Positions 9,889 to 19,003 of a stretch of DNA of 64,000 nucleotides are shown here, piece by piece. The notes under the pieces are model-generated. The model did not search any database. It saw only the letters and a program-made list of their open reading frames with translations, and was not told where the DNA came from. The number at the start of each line of letters is the position of its first letter. Position 1 is the first letter of the stretch. The position numbers and the translations under genes were made by a program. The stretch is taken from NCBI RefSeq assembly GCF_910592395.1, contig NC_088321.1, positions 5,768,001-5,832,000 on the forward strand. Direction: 5' to 3'. Source of the DNA: Lineus longissimus. Lineage: Eukaryota; Nemertea; Pilidiophora; Heteronemertea; Lineidae.

Positions 9889-9967
9889 CGATGTCTCGAA
9901 CTTATATTGCAAAAACGTCACTTGAGGCAGTAGGGCATTCTGTAGAGACATAATGTTCTTGATTTTA
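9889..9967. repeat. Displaced copy of the kinase exon 1 donor region (about 80 bp)
   Basis: This stretch matches 10201-10279 almost base for base (TGTCTCGAACTTATATTGCA, GTCACTTGAGGCAGTAGGGC). On the minus strand the real exon 1 ends TTTCGA|GTAAGAT and the copy reads TTTGAA|GTAAAAT. A MITE (9978-10153) lies between the two copies. Confidence 0.85.
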
Positions 9968-9977
9968 CTTCAAATTA

Positions 9978-10153
9978 CAGTAGAACCTCCCTTAGCGGAC
10001 ACCTCCCTATTAAGGACAACCTCTCTATTAAGGACACTAGTTTTGGTCCCAAATTGGTTGTTTCCATTCAATTTGACCTCTCTAATCAGGACACTTCTAT
10101 TAAGGACAGCACTTGTCAGTCCCGAGGGTGTCCTTAGTAGTGAGGTTCTACTG
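9978..10153. mobile_element. MITE of the CAGTRGAACCTC family next to kinase exon 1
   Basis: It starts CAGTAGAACCTCCCTTAGCG and ends GGTTCTACTG. TA precedes it (9976-9977); TC follows instead of TA, so one flank has changed. It lies between the duplicated donor copies and probably took part in, or followed, their duplication. Confidence 0.75.
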
Positions 10154-10278
10154 TCATGAGTTTTTGGTGCCTAACCTACCTATCAAACCATCAAAAGTCG
10201 ATGTCTCGAACTTATATTGCAAAAACGTCACTTGAGGCAGTAGGGCATTCTGTAGGGACATAATGTTCTTTATCTTAC

Positions 10279-11053
10279 TCGAAACCACCAGTAACCGCGG
10301 TGGAAAATCGGCGCGGCTTCCCTGACGATCGTACTTCAGCGACCGCGATCGCGATAACACAACCTCGGCATGCTCATTATCATAAATGCCCTGATCGCTA
10401 TGCTGTCCGTTGGAATCGCTGCGCTGACGACGCGGGCTCACAAACACCGCCCCGCCATCAGAATAACTCCTCGTGTGTTCCTTGACTAACTTTTCTTTCT
10501 GATTTCTCGCCGCAGTCTGTCCGCTTACAGGACGCTCTTTGCCAATATTTTCCGAGTCCGGCTCAGACTTATTTTTCCTGTGTTCCGTATTCGTCTGATT
10601 ATTGCCACCCTTACGATCCGCGCTGTTCTGCTGTTCAATCTCTCCCTGCGCGGATATATTCGTGCGTCGGTCCGCCTCCGCTTCCCGACCGAGTCTCTCG
10701 CGTTCCTGAGTCGTTTCGTCGCGAGCATTGTCCACATCCTGATCACCACTCGTGCAGTCACCCGCCCCATTCCTTGGCACCTCCTCCTCAGGATTCCTCC
10801 GAGTCCGACCTTTCTTCTCACCACTACCGACTGAATCCACCGCTTTCTCGCACTTTGAAATCGGCTCACTCCCCGCCTCCTTTGATTTCACCCGCTCCGT
10901 TTTCCCTCGATTTTCCGAATACCCACTTTCACCATCTTTGACGTTAACTCTGGAACCACTGGAATGCCCATGTCTTCGCTTCTTCTCTTTTGATCTATTC
11001 TGGGATTGCTCTGGTGGTCCAGGCCCACCTGTAACATCCCTGGAGTCTGCCAT
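10279..11053 (-). CDS. Exon 1: disordered N-terminus of the caspase-fold/NEK-like protein
   Basis: Encodes residues 1-258, beginning MADSRDVTGG. I chose the ATG at 11053 because its context is AACATGG. The open frame runs about 19 codons further upstream but only to a GTG, so the true transcript start is unknown. The sequence is rich in Arg, Lys, Glu, Ser, Asn and Gly, with no membrane segment or recognisable fold, which suggests a disordered or nuclear/cytoskeletal tail. The last residues (RLLVVS) already look like the first strand of the following caspase-fold domain. The exon ends in phase 1 at a GTAAGA donor; the A left over joins GT of exon 2 to make Ser. An 80-bp copy of the donor region lies at 9889-9967. 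Confidence 0.85.
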
Positions 11054-12000
11054 GTTGATGACAACGGCGTTCCAGGACTTGGCTTTTGCTTTGTTTGTTA
11101 AGGACGGCACAAGTGTCAGGTCATCACAGTTGCATGCTCACGTCAGCAGTGTCCTAGAGATTCTGAAGGAACAATCATATTCAATTAGCCTACAATTATG
11201 TACAATCAATCATGTTAATCACATCGCCATCAACTATAATTTTAAAAGGTTACGCCACTCGTAATTACTCGTGGTCCAGTTAAATAGAAATTCACTAATC
11301 ACACAATGCTGTGGTGCAGTTATTGCCAGAGCCCTCTATTAAAAACTGTGTACATTACGTGTACATTGTTTGTTCATAAGTTTTGGTAAAAAAAGTACAC
11401 CTTGGACCAATCAATCTGCACAAAATTTTATATGTGTCAAGAAGAACCCTTTGCTATAGTATAATAAAGTTTCAAAACAATCCAATACCGATTGCCTGCG
11501 AAAAAATGATTTCCGTACACCATATCCATCAAAACGTCACTGACGCATTGATATGGCGCTGTCAAAATACAAGTTTTAACCTGACCAGTGAGACCACATT
11601 TTCTTAAATATATTATCAAAAAGCATATTTCTGTGATGGCCTGACGCTGTAGATTAAGAATCAACCACAGATTGAGAATTAATTCCACTTTGGTCCATCC
11701 CAGCCATGTGTTTACCACAACTTGACATTTTAATAAGCTCTATGTAACTGTGCACACTTCCGTTTGTGGATGAATACACGTCTCTGCCCTAGTATTATGA
11801 GTACAAATTTGTTTAAACTTGGTATTCATAATATCTGTATATCAGTCTTCACAACGGCAATGTCGAAATTTATATTTAGTACGTATTTCCGGAATTAGAC
11901 ATTTTAAAATTTTAACCTGTAAGCAGCGTAGTTTTTTATTTGTTAACCGCGTCATATCGTGTAATTGATTAGATTACACATCCTCATCTAACAGCCGCTT
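11054..12000. promoter_or_regulatory. Upstream region of the kinase gene; dispersed repeat copy, no clear core promoter
   Basis: This is the 5' flank of the minus-strand kinase gene. No TATA box or initiator stands out. From about 11240 to 11900 lies the second copy of the repeat seen at 956-1300, interrupted at about 11340-11790. The region's role as promoter follows only from position. Confidence 0.3.
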
Positions 12001-12018
12001 CCTCTTGCATGCTGTAGC

Positions 12019-12115
12019 CATGATTCAGCTCAAAACCCATGATTCAGCTCAAAAGCTCAAAAACCATGATTCAGCTCAAAAGCTCAAAAACCATGATTCA
12101 GCTCAAAAACTGGTG
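12019..12115. repeat. Short tandem repeat of about 27 bp, 3-4 units
   Basis: The unit is CCATGATTCAGCTCAAAAGC followed by TCAAAAA. The first unit is shorter. Confidence 0.85.
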
Positions 12116-12374
12116 CCAGTAGTGTTCTGAAACCAAACTACACTGCGCTGACGTTCTAAGGGGATTCCCCATCGAATTTCTGAGTGTTGCTTGGGCTTAG
12201 GTGAATCAAAAACATAGGACGCCATATAACGTCTTACGCAATGCACCTTCTTTAGGCCAAGACGTCATATGGTGTCTTAATTACGCAGTTAACAGGTTAA
12301 ATTTAATTACAAATTCAGAATTTTTAACAACCGGCGTAGCCTAGCTAGGCCTTAATTTCAGTCGATTAAAAAAT

Positions 12375-12565
12375 AAAACAGGGATAGGCCCGGAGCAACT
12401 GCAGAATAGCCGGGACACTCTGTGCTAAATGATAGGAATGGTGTACATAATGTACAGAGGATCAGAGTGTAGGCCTACATCGTCATAATGTACTGTCAGA
12501 GCTACTGTCCCGGCTATCGCTATTCTGTAGTTAGGCCATAGGCCCCGATAGGCCTACATTCACTT
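12375..12565. mobile_element. Imperfect inverted-repeat element (foldback MITE)
   Basis: GCAGAATAGCCGGGACAC (about 12400) is answered by GTCCCGGCTATCGCTATTCTG (about 12505), and GGGATAGGCCCGGAGC by GGCCCCGATAGGCC. The arms are about 45 bp around a 90-bp centre. Confidence 0.55.
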
Positions 12566-12727
12566 ATTGACTAATTGAGACATCTAGGCTTCGACATTTT
12601 TTCAAACTTAATCAATAACTCTGTGTGATTGGGAGTTTGACATGATGACTGGTGTGTGATTTAACTGTAAATGAATGCGAAATGACTTTTTTGTAACTTT
12701 TTTTGTTTTTCTTTGAATGCCATCTCA

Positions 12728-13153
12728 ATACTTGACTTGCCAAACTCAGAAATGCAGCGCCACTCGCGGACAAAGATAGAACAACTCGACATTTTTTTCA
12801 CCGGTTTTCGCTGCGCATGCTTACCAGCCGTCATCTTTCGCGGCGACGGACGAGAAAAACAACTGTTCTACACGCAGTGAAAGCAAATTCACACAGGTAA
12901 ACTGGTTATAACTGTGGTACGTCTGTTTCTTAACACGTAATAGTTATCAGATTGCTAAATTATCTTAAATCATGAGCCTTAAAGAACTTTTTGAACTCTC
13001 AAAAACTTACACAAAACAAGTTCAGATTGCCGCCATTATTAGTTTCCGGATGGCTGGTACGCATGCGCAGCGAAAACCGGTGAAAAAAATGTCGAGTTGT
13101 TCTATCTTTGTCCGCGAGTGGCGCTGCATTTCTGAGTTTGGCAAGTCAAGTAT
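12728..13153. mobile_element. TIR element with about 110-bp arms, TA-flanked; carries NRF1-like sites
   Basis: The left arm from CTTGACTTGCCAAACTCAG and its reverse complement ending at 13153 agree over about 110 bp, with TA just outside (12729-12730, 13152-13153). The arms contain GCGCATGC / GCATGCGC, the core of an NRF1 site, plus GCAGCGCCACTCGCGG. The TA target and foldback form suggest a Tc1/mariner-type MITE. It lies in the divergent interval between the two genes. Confidence 0.75.
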
Positions 13154-13822
13154 TTTCCTTAGATACGCCCAAAACATTTAATTTCTGGCGAAATCTTTTG
13201 ATGAAAAAACATATACTCTTTCTCTTCATATGGTTATTCTCCAAAATTTCGTTCTCTAGAAGGTAAAATATTACAAAAGAAACCGAAAAATTTGTACCTG
13301 TCAAAGTTTGGCTTCCATCTTGTTTTTTAGTTCATAAAAAAATTCTGGGAGGCGCTCGCAGTGAAAGCCGACAGATGGTGCACAAGTGCATCCGGTTTTT
13401 TCGGAGTTTGGATTTGTTTATAAAATTTCCTCCGCACTTCCGCTAGTTTTGTCGTTATTATTGGTCAGATTCTACTGAAAATTGTTTAATTGTATTCATA
13501 AAGGTATAAAGGTATACACTACTAATGACTTATGCCGAATATACAGTGAGTACTTAGTTAACTGGTGCTGGTCTAAAATTTTCTAAGTCCATAATAGGTC
13601 ATTATAATATGCATTTTAGGCCCAGATGGGTTGTGCAGGGCCTACATTCCTTTTGAGAAGCATGAATGGGCTAATAATGACAACTTGAGCCTACTGCACA
13701 TGTCGGCATTGATACCTATTGACTATGATCACTTTCATCAAGTACTCAGAAAGTTTTAATAGCTTGAAATCCGACATGCAGAAAGTCCATCCAAGACACA
13801 CCATCACTGGCCAGTGCTTTTC
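13154..13822. other. Intergenic, no feature recognised
   Basis: AT-rich unique sequence. I see no exon, tRNA or clear repeat. Confidence 0.4.
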
Positions 13823-14562
13823 GGTCTACCTAATGCGCGTCCGGAACAATTTGTGCGTCCGGAGCGCGTCCGGAAGAGAAAGTGCGCGTCCGGAACAATT
13901 TCCTATGTAAATATGAACCTAATGTTGCATTAGATGGCTTAAATAGCATTTTAATTCCATGTAGAGAAAATAAAATTGGAAAAAATCTCCTTGGTGACTT
14001 TGTATTTTACAATTTTCAGCGGGGTGATTTGGGTGTTACACAGCCATCAAATCCCAGTTTACTGACGTTTCTCCTCAACAAATTGTTGTTGCAGTTGCAG
14101 AATTTCGATAGTAGCCGTGTTGTAATGGATTAGACTGGTATCTGGTGTCTCAGCACATGGAATGAATTTTGTTGACCCCCTTCCCCCGCCCCCTCGATCC
14201 CCTCCCCTCCCCCCTAAAAGCGCAAATTGGCTTCACAATAATTGCTATTGCCCCTTATCCCACGGCACGCAAAGACAAACTCATACCGACTTAGACGACC
14301 ACAACAGGAGAAGGCGCGTAAGGAAGTTAGGATATGAGTATGGCATTAGTAATTAACCACCTCGCTGAAAATTGTAAAATACAAGTCACCAAAAAGATTT
14401 TTTTCAATTTTATTTTCTCTACATGGAATTAAAATGCTATTTAAGCCATCGAATGCAACAATAGGTTCATATTTACATAGGAAATTGTTCCGGACGCGCA
14501 CTTTCTCTTCCGGACGCGCTCCGGACGCGCAAACAGAGTTCTGGACGCACATTAGGTGGACC
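13823..14562. mobile_element. TIR element of about 740 bp with about 210-bp arms
   Basis: The left arm (GCGCGTCCGGAACAATTT, then TATGTAAATATGAACCTA and ATTTTAATTCCATGTAGAGA) is mirrored at 14350-14562. GCGTCCGGA blocks are repeated within each arm tip. The centre has no transposase ORF, so it is non-autonomous. The target duplication is not clear. Confidence 0.75.
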
Positions 14563-14885
14563 CGTGCTTTTCATGGAAAATGAATGTCGTTACAAGCTTT
14601 TTACAGGGTAAACCCTAAAAAAAGTGGCATTTGAATCAGGGAGGGGATGTGAGATTTTTGCCCAAAAGTTTAACTTGGGGGGTAAAGTAACTAACACTTA
14701 CATAACCGATGCCATTAACAACATTTACTTATTCACTACTTTGCACTACAACTGTTTTACAATTCCAAGTTGTCGTCAAAATTTAAGTTATCATCATCAT
14801 TATCGGAGTCTGACAATTCGTTTTCACCAAGCAACAAATCATCTGCAACATCATCACGATAATGACCATCTGGTTGATGATCAAT
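14563..14885. other. Intergenic, no gene recognised
   Basis: The only notable stretch is TCATCATCATTATCGG at about 14790, a short microsatellite. The 88-codon frame here has no family signature. Confidence 0.4.
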
Positions 14886-15265
14886 ATTAATTGTCAACAA
14901 AATCCAACTATTTTCACCCGAGAGATGTCAAACAATTTTGGCCTAAAACTTGATGATATAAGGCCTAATTGTCAACAAAATCCAACTATTTTCACGTGAG
15001 AGAGGTTCAACTATTTTGGCCTAAAACTTGATGATATTAACTGTCAACAAAATCCAACTATTTTCACCTGAGAGAGGTCAAACTATTTTGGCCTAAAACT
15101 TGATGATCAATATTAATTGTCAACAAAATCCAACTATTTTCACCTGAGAGAGGTCAAACTTTTTTGGCCTAAAACTTGATGATCAATATTAATTGTCAAC
15201 AAAATCCACCTATTTTCACCTGAGACTGAGAGGTCAAACTATTTTGGCCTTAAACTTGATGATAT
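14886..15265. repeat. Minisatellite of about 76 bp, 5 units
   Basis: The unit holds TTGTCAACAAAATCCAACTA, TTTTCACCTGAGAGAGGTCA and TTTTGGCCTAAAACTTGATG. Unit starts are at about 14890, 14969, 15045, 15117 and 15195. Confidence 0.9.
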
Positions 15266-15979
15266 TAAGCTTTGCATTCTTAATCTTATATTGTTTCAGC
15301 ACTTTTTAATTTGCATCAAATTACAATATTCGGCCATTATATTGACGTTTTCGACCCTGTTTACATTGTCTTAGGAAAAGTATAGGCTTGACTAGTTTGG
15401 GGTGAGTCTCCACTCGCTTTTCAGAGAAAAGTGAGTCCCAAAGGTGAATTGTTATGACAGGAGGTGAATCCGCTCCTGGTGATTTCCATGAGACAGGTGA
15501 ATCTATGACTGGTTCCCAACCTCAGGGATTTGCTGGACTGGCGAGTTAACGTCGAGTGCCTGAGGAGGGGGGTCCGGGCATAAACTTGATAGCTGCATTA
15601 AAACAATGAAATGTCAAATGAAGCCGGCGGCTATTTCTTGCACCGGTACGTCAGTACTAGATAAACTGTAAAACACATGGTAAACTTACACTGCCTGTGA
15701 TTCACAGACAGTGTAAGTTTGAAAAATAATAAATAATAAATTTCTGCCATTTTGAAAAGCACTTTTCACAGAAATTTATTTGCGCAAACCGTTTATTGAG
15801 TCTTTGGCATGGGAACTGGTATTGAAACATCTCAGTTGTAATCTGTTGTTTTTGATATGTCATCCGATCTGAAGCGTATTCAGATCTCGATAATAATTTT
15901 GGGCAAGTTGGGGTTCCTGGCCACAACTGTCAACCCAATGTTCGTCTTATCTTTTGATTTCACCACATTCTTTTTCTAG
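15266..15979. promoter_or_regulatory. 5' flank / 5'-UTR intron of GTF2E2 with a strong hairpin
   Basis: The ATG of GTF2E2 directly follows CATTCTTTTTCTAG, a good acceptor. A non-coding first exon and the promoter must therefore lie upstream in this region or further left; I could not place them. At 15680-15719 AAACTTACACTG...CAGTGTAAGTTT with an inner CTGTGA/TCACAG forms a stem of about 18 bp with one mismatch. Confidence 0.35.
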
Positions 15980-16121
15980 ATGGATCCAGCATTGCTGAAG
16001 GAGAGAGAAGCTTTCAAAAAGAGGGCGCTAGCACAACCATCAGTCGAAAAGAGAAAGGCCCAGAAAAGAACTGAAAATGATCGCAGCACGAAGAAGGCAC
16101 GGCCAGCGCCAAAACCTAAAG
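15980..16121 (+). CDS. GTF2E2: GTF2E2 exon 1: N-terminal basic region
   Basis: 142 nt, residues 1-47 plus 1 nt, beginning MDPALLKEREAFKKRALAQP. The human start is MDPSLLRERELFKKRAL. The rest is Lys/Arg/Ser-rich, shorter than the human Ser-rich linker. The ATG lies directly behind a TTTTTCTAG acceptor, so the 5' UTR is spliced. The donor is AAG|GTAAGC, phase 1. This donor is copied 165 bp downstream (16286). Confidence 0.95.
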
Positions 16122-16452
16122 GTAAGCACCCTACCCTTGACAGCCTCATACTTACTTAGGGCTCTTCGTCCCTATTGGCACATAAGGCCACAACACAACC
16201 TCCAGCCTTTTCAGTCTCTTGCTGCCCGTTGTGCCTCGTCCCATGTCAGCCCCATCAGTTTCAGCTCCTTTGACATAGTCCTCCTGGTAAGCACCTACCC
16301 TTGACAGCCTCATACTTACTTGAGGCTCTTCGTCCCTCGTGGCACATAAGGCCACAAGACAACCTCCAGCCTTTTCAGTCTCTTGCTGCCCGTTGTGCCT
16401 CGTCCCAGGTCAGCCCCATCAGTTTCAGCTCCACTGACATAGTCCTACTCCA
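16121..16452 (+). repeat. 165-bp tandem duplication that includes the exon 1 donor
   Basis: Copy A (16121-16285) starts with the real donor GGTAAGCACCCTACCCTTGA. Copy B (16286-16452) starts GGTAAGCACCTACCCTTGA and then follows copy A with few differences through CATCAGTTTCAGCTCC. The left breakpoint falls at the exon/intron junction. Copy B therefore carries a usable-looking donor without an exon. Confidence 0.92.
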
Positions 16453-16689
16453 TTTGACTTTGGGCCAGCCTCGTTTGTTCTTTCCCTGGGGGGCTCAAAT
16501 GCAGGGCAGTCTTTGGTATGCTGCTTGGATTCATCCAGAGGACATGTCTAAGCCATCAAAGTCTGCAGCATCCGATTACGTCGGCAACGTTAGAACTCTA
16601 GATCTGCGTCAGCTGACGGATCGGAGAGCTTCATTAGAGATTATCCTTGGCCAGAACACTTGGCAGATCCATCGCAGACACCTGTTTGA

Positions 16690-17175
16690 AAGCCTCATAG
16701 CCTAGTGGTTGATAAAAGTACTGCGGGTTACCACGAAATTCGGCCCAGATTCGGAACCCAGGATTTGTGTTCTCGATGAACCGTTGTAGATTTAAGGAAC
16801 TAATATTCCTGACTCTTCACAGTCATTCGAATAAGACTTGACAAAACACCCGAGTGAGAATATTTCGTTATCATAATGGATAATGTAGCCTTTATCATTT
16901 GATATTTCATTTGATATGTTTTAGAATAGAAATTGATACCTCACTGTCGGTATTGATTGTTTCACAAAAACCGCTCGGATGGAGCTTAAATATTGGCTAT
17001 GGTTTTGGTCTACATTTTAGCTCCACCCTCGCGGTTTCGGTGAGACAACCAATACCTCCAGTTCAGTATCAATTCCTTGAAGCCAAAGCTCCTAGTATCT
17101 GGTATTTACGCCAGGGCAAGTAAAAGTCCCCACCAAGTGAGAAACATGAGTAGCTGGCGTGGACTTCCCTCCTTT
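16690..17175 (+). mobile_element. tRNA-derived SINE interrupted by a foldback element
   Basis: The head (GCCTCATAGCCTAGTGGTTG) and body (GGAACCCAGGATTTGTGTTC) match the SINE at 17645-17900. The tail (GCCAGGGCAAGTAAAAGTCC, CACCAAGTGAGAAACATGAG) resumes after about 17080. The interruption includes the inverted-repeat element 16930-17079. Confidence 0.65.
16930..17079. mobile_element. Foldback MITE, about 150 bp
   Basis: ATTGATACCTCACTGTCGGT and TTTCACAAAAACCGCTCGGA are mirrored by ACTGGAGGTATTGGTTGTCT on the other strand of 17025-17079. The arms are about 55 bp and the centre about 40 bp. It sits inside the SINE. Confidence 0.65.
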
Positions 17176-17451
17176 GGCCAAAAGACCGAGGGCATAATGG
17201 TCAGTATGATGGCCGCGTCCAAGTGTTAACCAGTTCAACCAGAACATCAAGATTCAAACAGACTCGAAGGCTGTGAAAGAATTTTGAAGGCCAAGTTTGC
17301 ATGAAAGTTTAAGCCTAATGATTTTCATAGCTTTGCTCGTTGGCCGAAAACAGAAAAGTTTTTGAGTGGCTGTTTTAGTTTTGGTCTAATTGCAGCTAAA
17401 AATGTTTATGAGTTGAGCCTTTCAGTGAGTTTACTGTTTTATTCATTTCAG

Positions 17452-17531
17452 CCGATTTTAACTACAAGGCAATGCAAGGAAGTTCACAGTTTAAGTTTGG
17501 AATATTGGCAAAAATAGTTAAATATATGAAG
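17452..17531 (+). CDS. GTF2E2: GTF2E2 exon 2: start of the first winged-helix region
   Basis: 80 nt, residues 48-74 (ADFNYKAMQGSSQFKFGILA, then KIVKYMK). The human counterpart is [25 protein letters not shown]. Acceptor ATTCATTTCAG, donor AAG|GTAAGA; it enters in phase 1 and leaves in phase 0. I find no copy of either splice site nearby. Confidence 0.96.
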
Positions 17532-18895
17532 GTAAGATAAGAATACTAATCACTTGGTTTCGTTGACTGTTTTTTCCACCAGGACAAAAGTACCGAAAAG
17601 TGTTTTGCCGCTTAAGTAAAATAATCAAGTATGTGCAAATTTGAATAAAGGAGCCTTATAGCTGAGTGGTGAACTCCGACTACCACTCAAAAGGCCCCGG
17701 TCGATCCCGGCGAGAACCCAGGAGTGTATTTCTGGATGAACCGGTGTGGCTTTCAAGGAACGAAAATTACCGGCTCTCCACAGTCCTTTGAATGAGATGT
17801 AAAACCGAGGTTCCTTGAATCTGGTGTCTATGCCAGGGCAGGTTACAGACTCCACCAAGTGAGAAACATGAGTAGCTTGCGTGGACTCTACAGGGCTGCC
17901 TAACCTTACACATTTGGGGGAAATCTCACACACAGGCCTGTTTACACTTAGTTAGGGCCATTTTACACTTTGACTCCAGAAAATGTCTTTAAAATTGTGC
18001 CGAAATCATCAGAAGACCCAACAATGACATTTCCCTTGCTGATTTACACTTTTTCACCGAGGGTTTTAGTTTTACACATTGCTGGACGAAGGCAGTTGTG
18101 ACACTCCCTCCGGCCGAAGTCTGGAGTCACTAGGCCTTGCCGAAGTCGTAGTCACTAGACCAATAAACCCAACTGGCACCTAACCATACTGGCACGCATA
18201 AACGCTTATCCTGCCTTGGAGGAGGAATACTCCGTGGAGAAAATCACCTCCAAGTGCAGAGCAAACGCCCTGGAAGGGGAAGGATAGAAGAAGGGATATT
18301 GGATTCCATCAAATTGGATATTGTGATGCGATTTTGGGCTGCACTCACCCTGTTTCTGCCCCTCTCATGTTCGAATTTGCTCACAATGAAAAAGAAATCC
18401 CCATCTGATAGGCTCATATAGGCCAATAGAACTTCAGGTGACTTCTTCAATCATAAAATTAACTCGATTTTTGAAGAATATCTCATTTTCCTCTCCATCG
18501 GAAAATAGAAGTTGTCCTTTAAAGAAATCAATCAGCAGCAGCTAGGTAGGTTAGAAAAAGCTACACAAAGTCCTTAATAGGTGTCCCTCCAATCTCATCG
18601 TACATCAAAACTATTCACGCTTGTGCGAGGAATGTTATAGTGCTGTGTCAAACATTACCAGAATTATCGGAATTCAGGAATACCAGACGACTTGGAACCT
18701 GACTTGGCACTCAATGCCGGGAATTCAGGATTTTGAATCAGCAGAGTTTGCCCTGATGACGCCAGCGTCGACACTGATGAAACATAGGCCTACCCGATAT
18801 GAGTTGTTTTTCTCAGTGATTCATTCCTAACTTATTGAAACGTTCCTAGAGATTGCATTGTCAAACTCGTGTATCGTCCGCTTTTAATATTTCAG
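17532..18895 (+). other. GTF2E2 intron 2: a SINE (17645-17900), otherwise unassigned
   Basis: A plus-strand tRNA-derived SINE starts GAGCCTTATAGCTGAGTGGT with B-box-like GGTCGATCCC and ends near TGCGTGGACTCTAC. The rest (17900-18895) has no clear repeat or exon. One TIR-like pair may lie at 18090-18200 (GAAGTCTGGAGTCACTAG / CGAAGTCGTAGTCACTAG), which is actually a direct repeat. Confidence 0.5.
17645..17900 (+). mobile_element. tRNA-derived SINE, near complete
   Basis: It has a tRNA-like head (TAGCTGAGTGGTGAACTC; GGTCGATCCCGGCGAGAACC) and a body shared with the interrupted copy at 16690-17175 (GAACCGGTGTGGCTTTCAAG, CCACCAAGTGAGAAACATGA). An inner MITE present in the other copy is absent here, so this is a natural empty site. 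Confidence 0.65.
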
Positions 18896-19003
18896 CAACG
18901 GCATCAACAGGGAGACACTTATCCATTATCAATTGATGACATTCTTGACGAAACAAATCAACTTGATGTCGGAGCACGGCATAAACAATGGCTATCGACC
19001 GAG
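18896..19003 (+). CDS. GTF2E2: GTF2E2 exon 3: winged-helix region, donor copied into a tandem array
   Basis: 108 nt, residues 75-110, phase 0 at both ends. It encodes [20 protein letters not shown], then [16 protein letters not shown] (human: [20 protein letters not shown] ... QKQWLMTE). Acceptor TAATATTTCAG, donor GAG|GTAGGT. The last 16 nt plus donor are unit 1 of the array that follows. Confidence 0.97.

Larger units (their letters stand above)
168..11053 (-). other. Partial gene: caspase-fold domain fused to a NEK8/9-like kinase (seven exons, 3' end off the left edge)
   Basis: Seven minus-strand exons were joined by reading GT-AG sites and phase: 10279-11053, 8811-8911, 5966-6145, 4389-4453, 3979-4082, 1347-1462 and 168-271. 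They give 1445 nt (481 codons plus 2 nt) without a stop. In order, the protein has a charged low-complexity N-terminus (about 1-255), a DUF4347-like / clan CD caspase-fold domain (about 255-380) and the kinase N-lobe from about residue 400. The kinase N-lobe has the glycine loop GKGAYG, the subdomain II lysine in LKEIN, the helix-C glutamate in ALNE, then HPNIISYYDSF. These resemble NEK8 and NEK9. Catalytic loop, DFG and C-lobe must lie left of base 168. That the domain is an active protease is inference. The introns hold large minisatellites. Confidence 0.85.
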
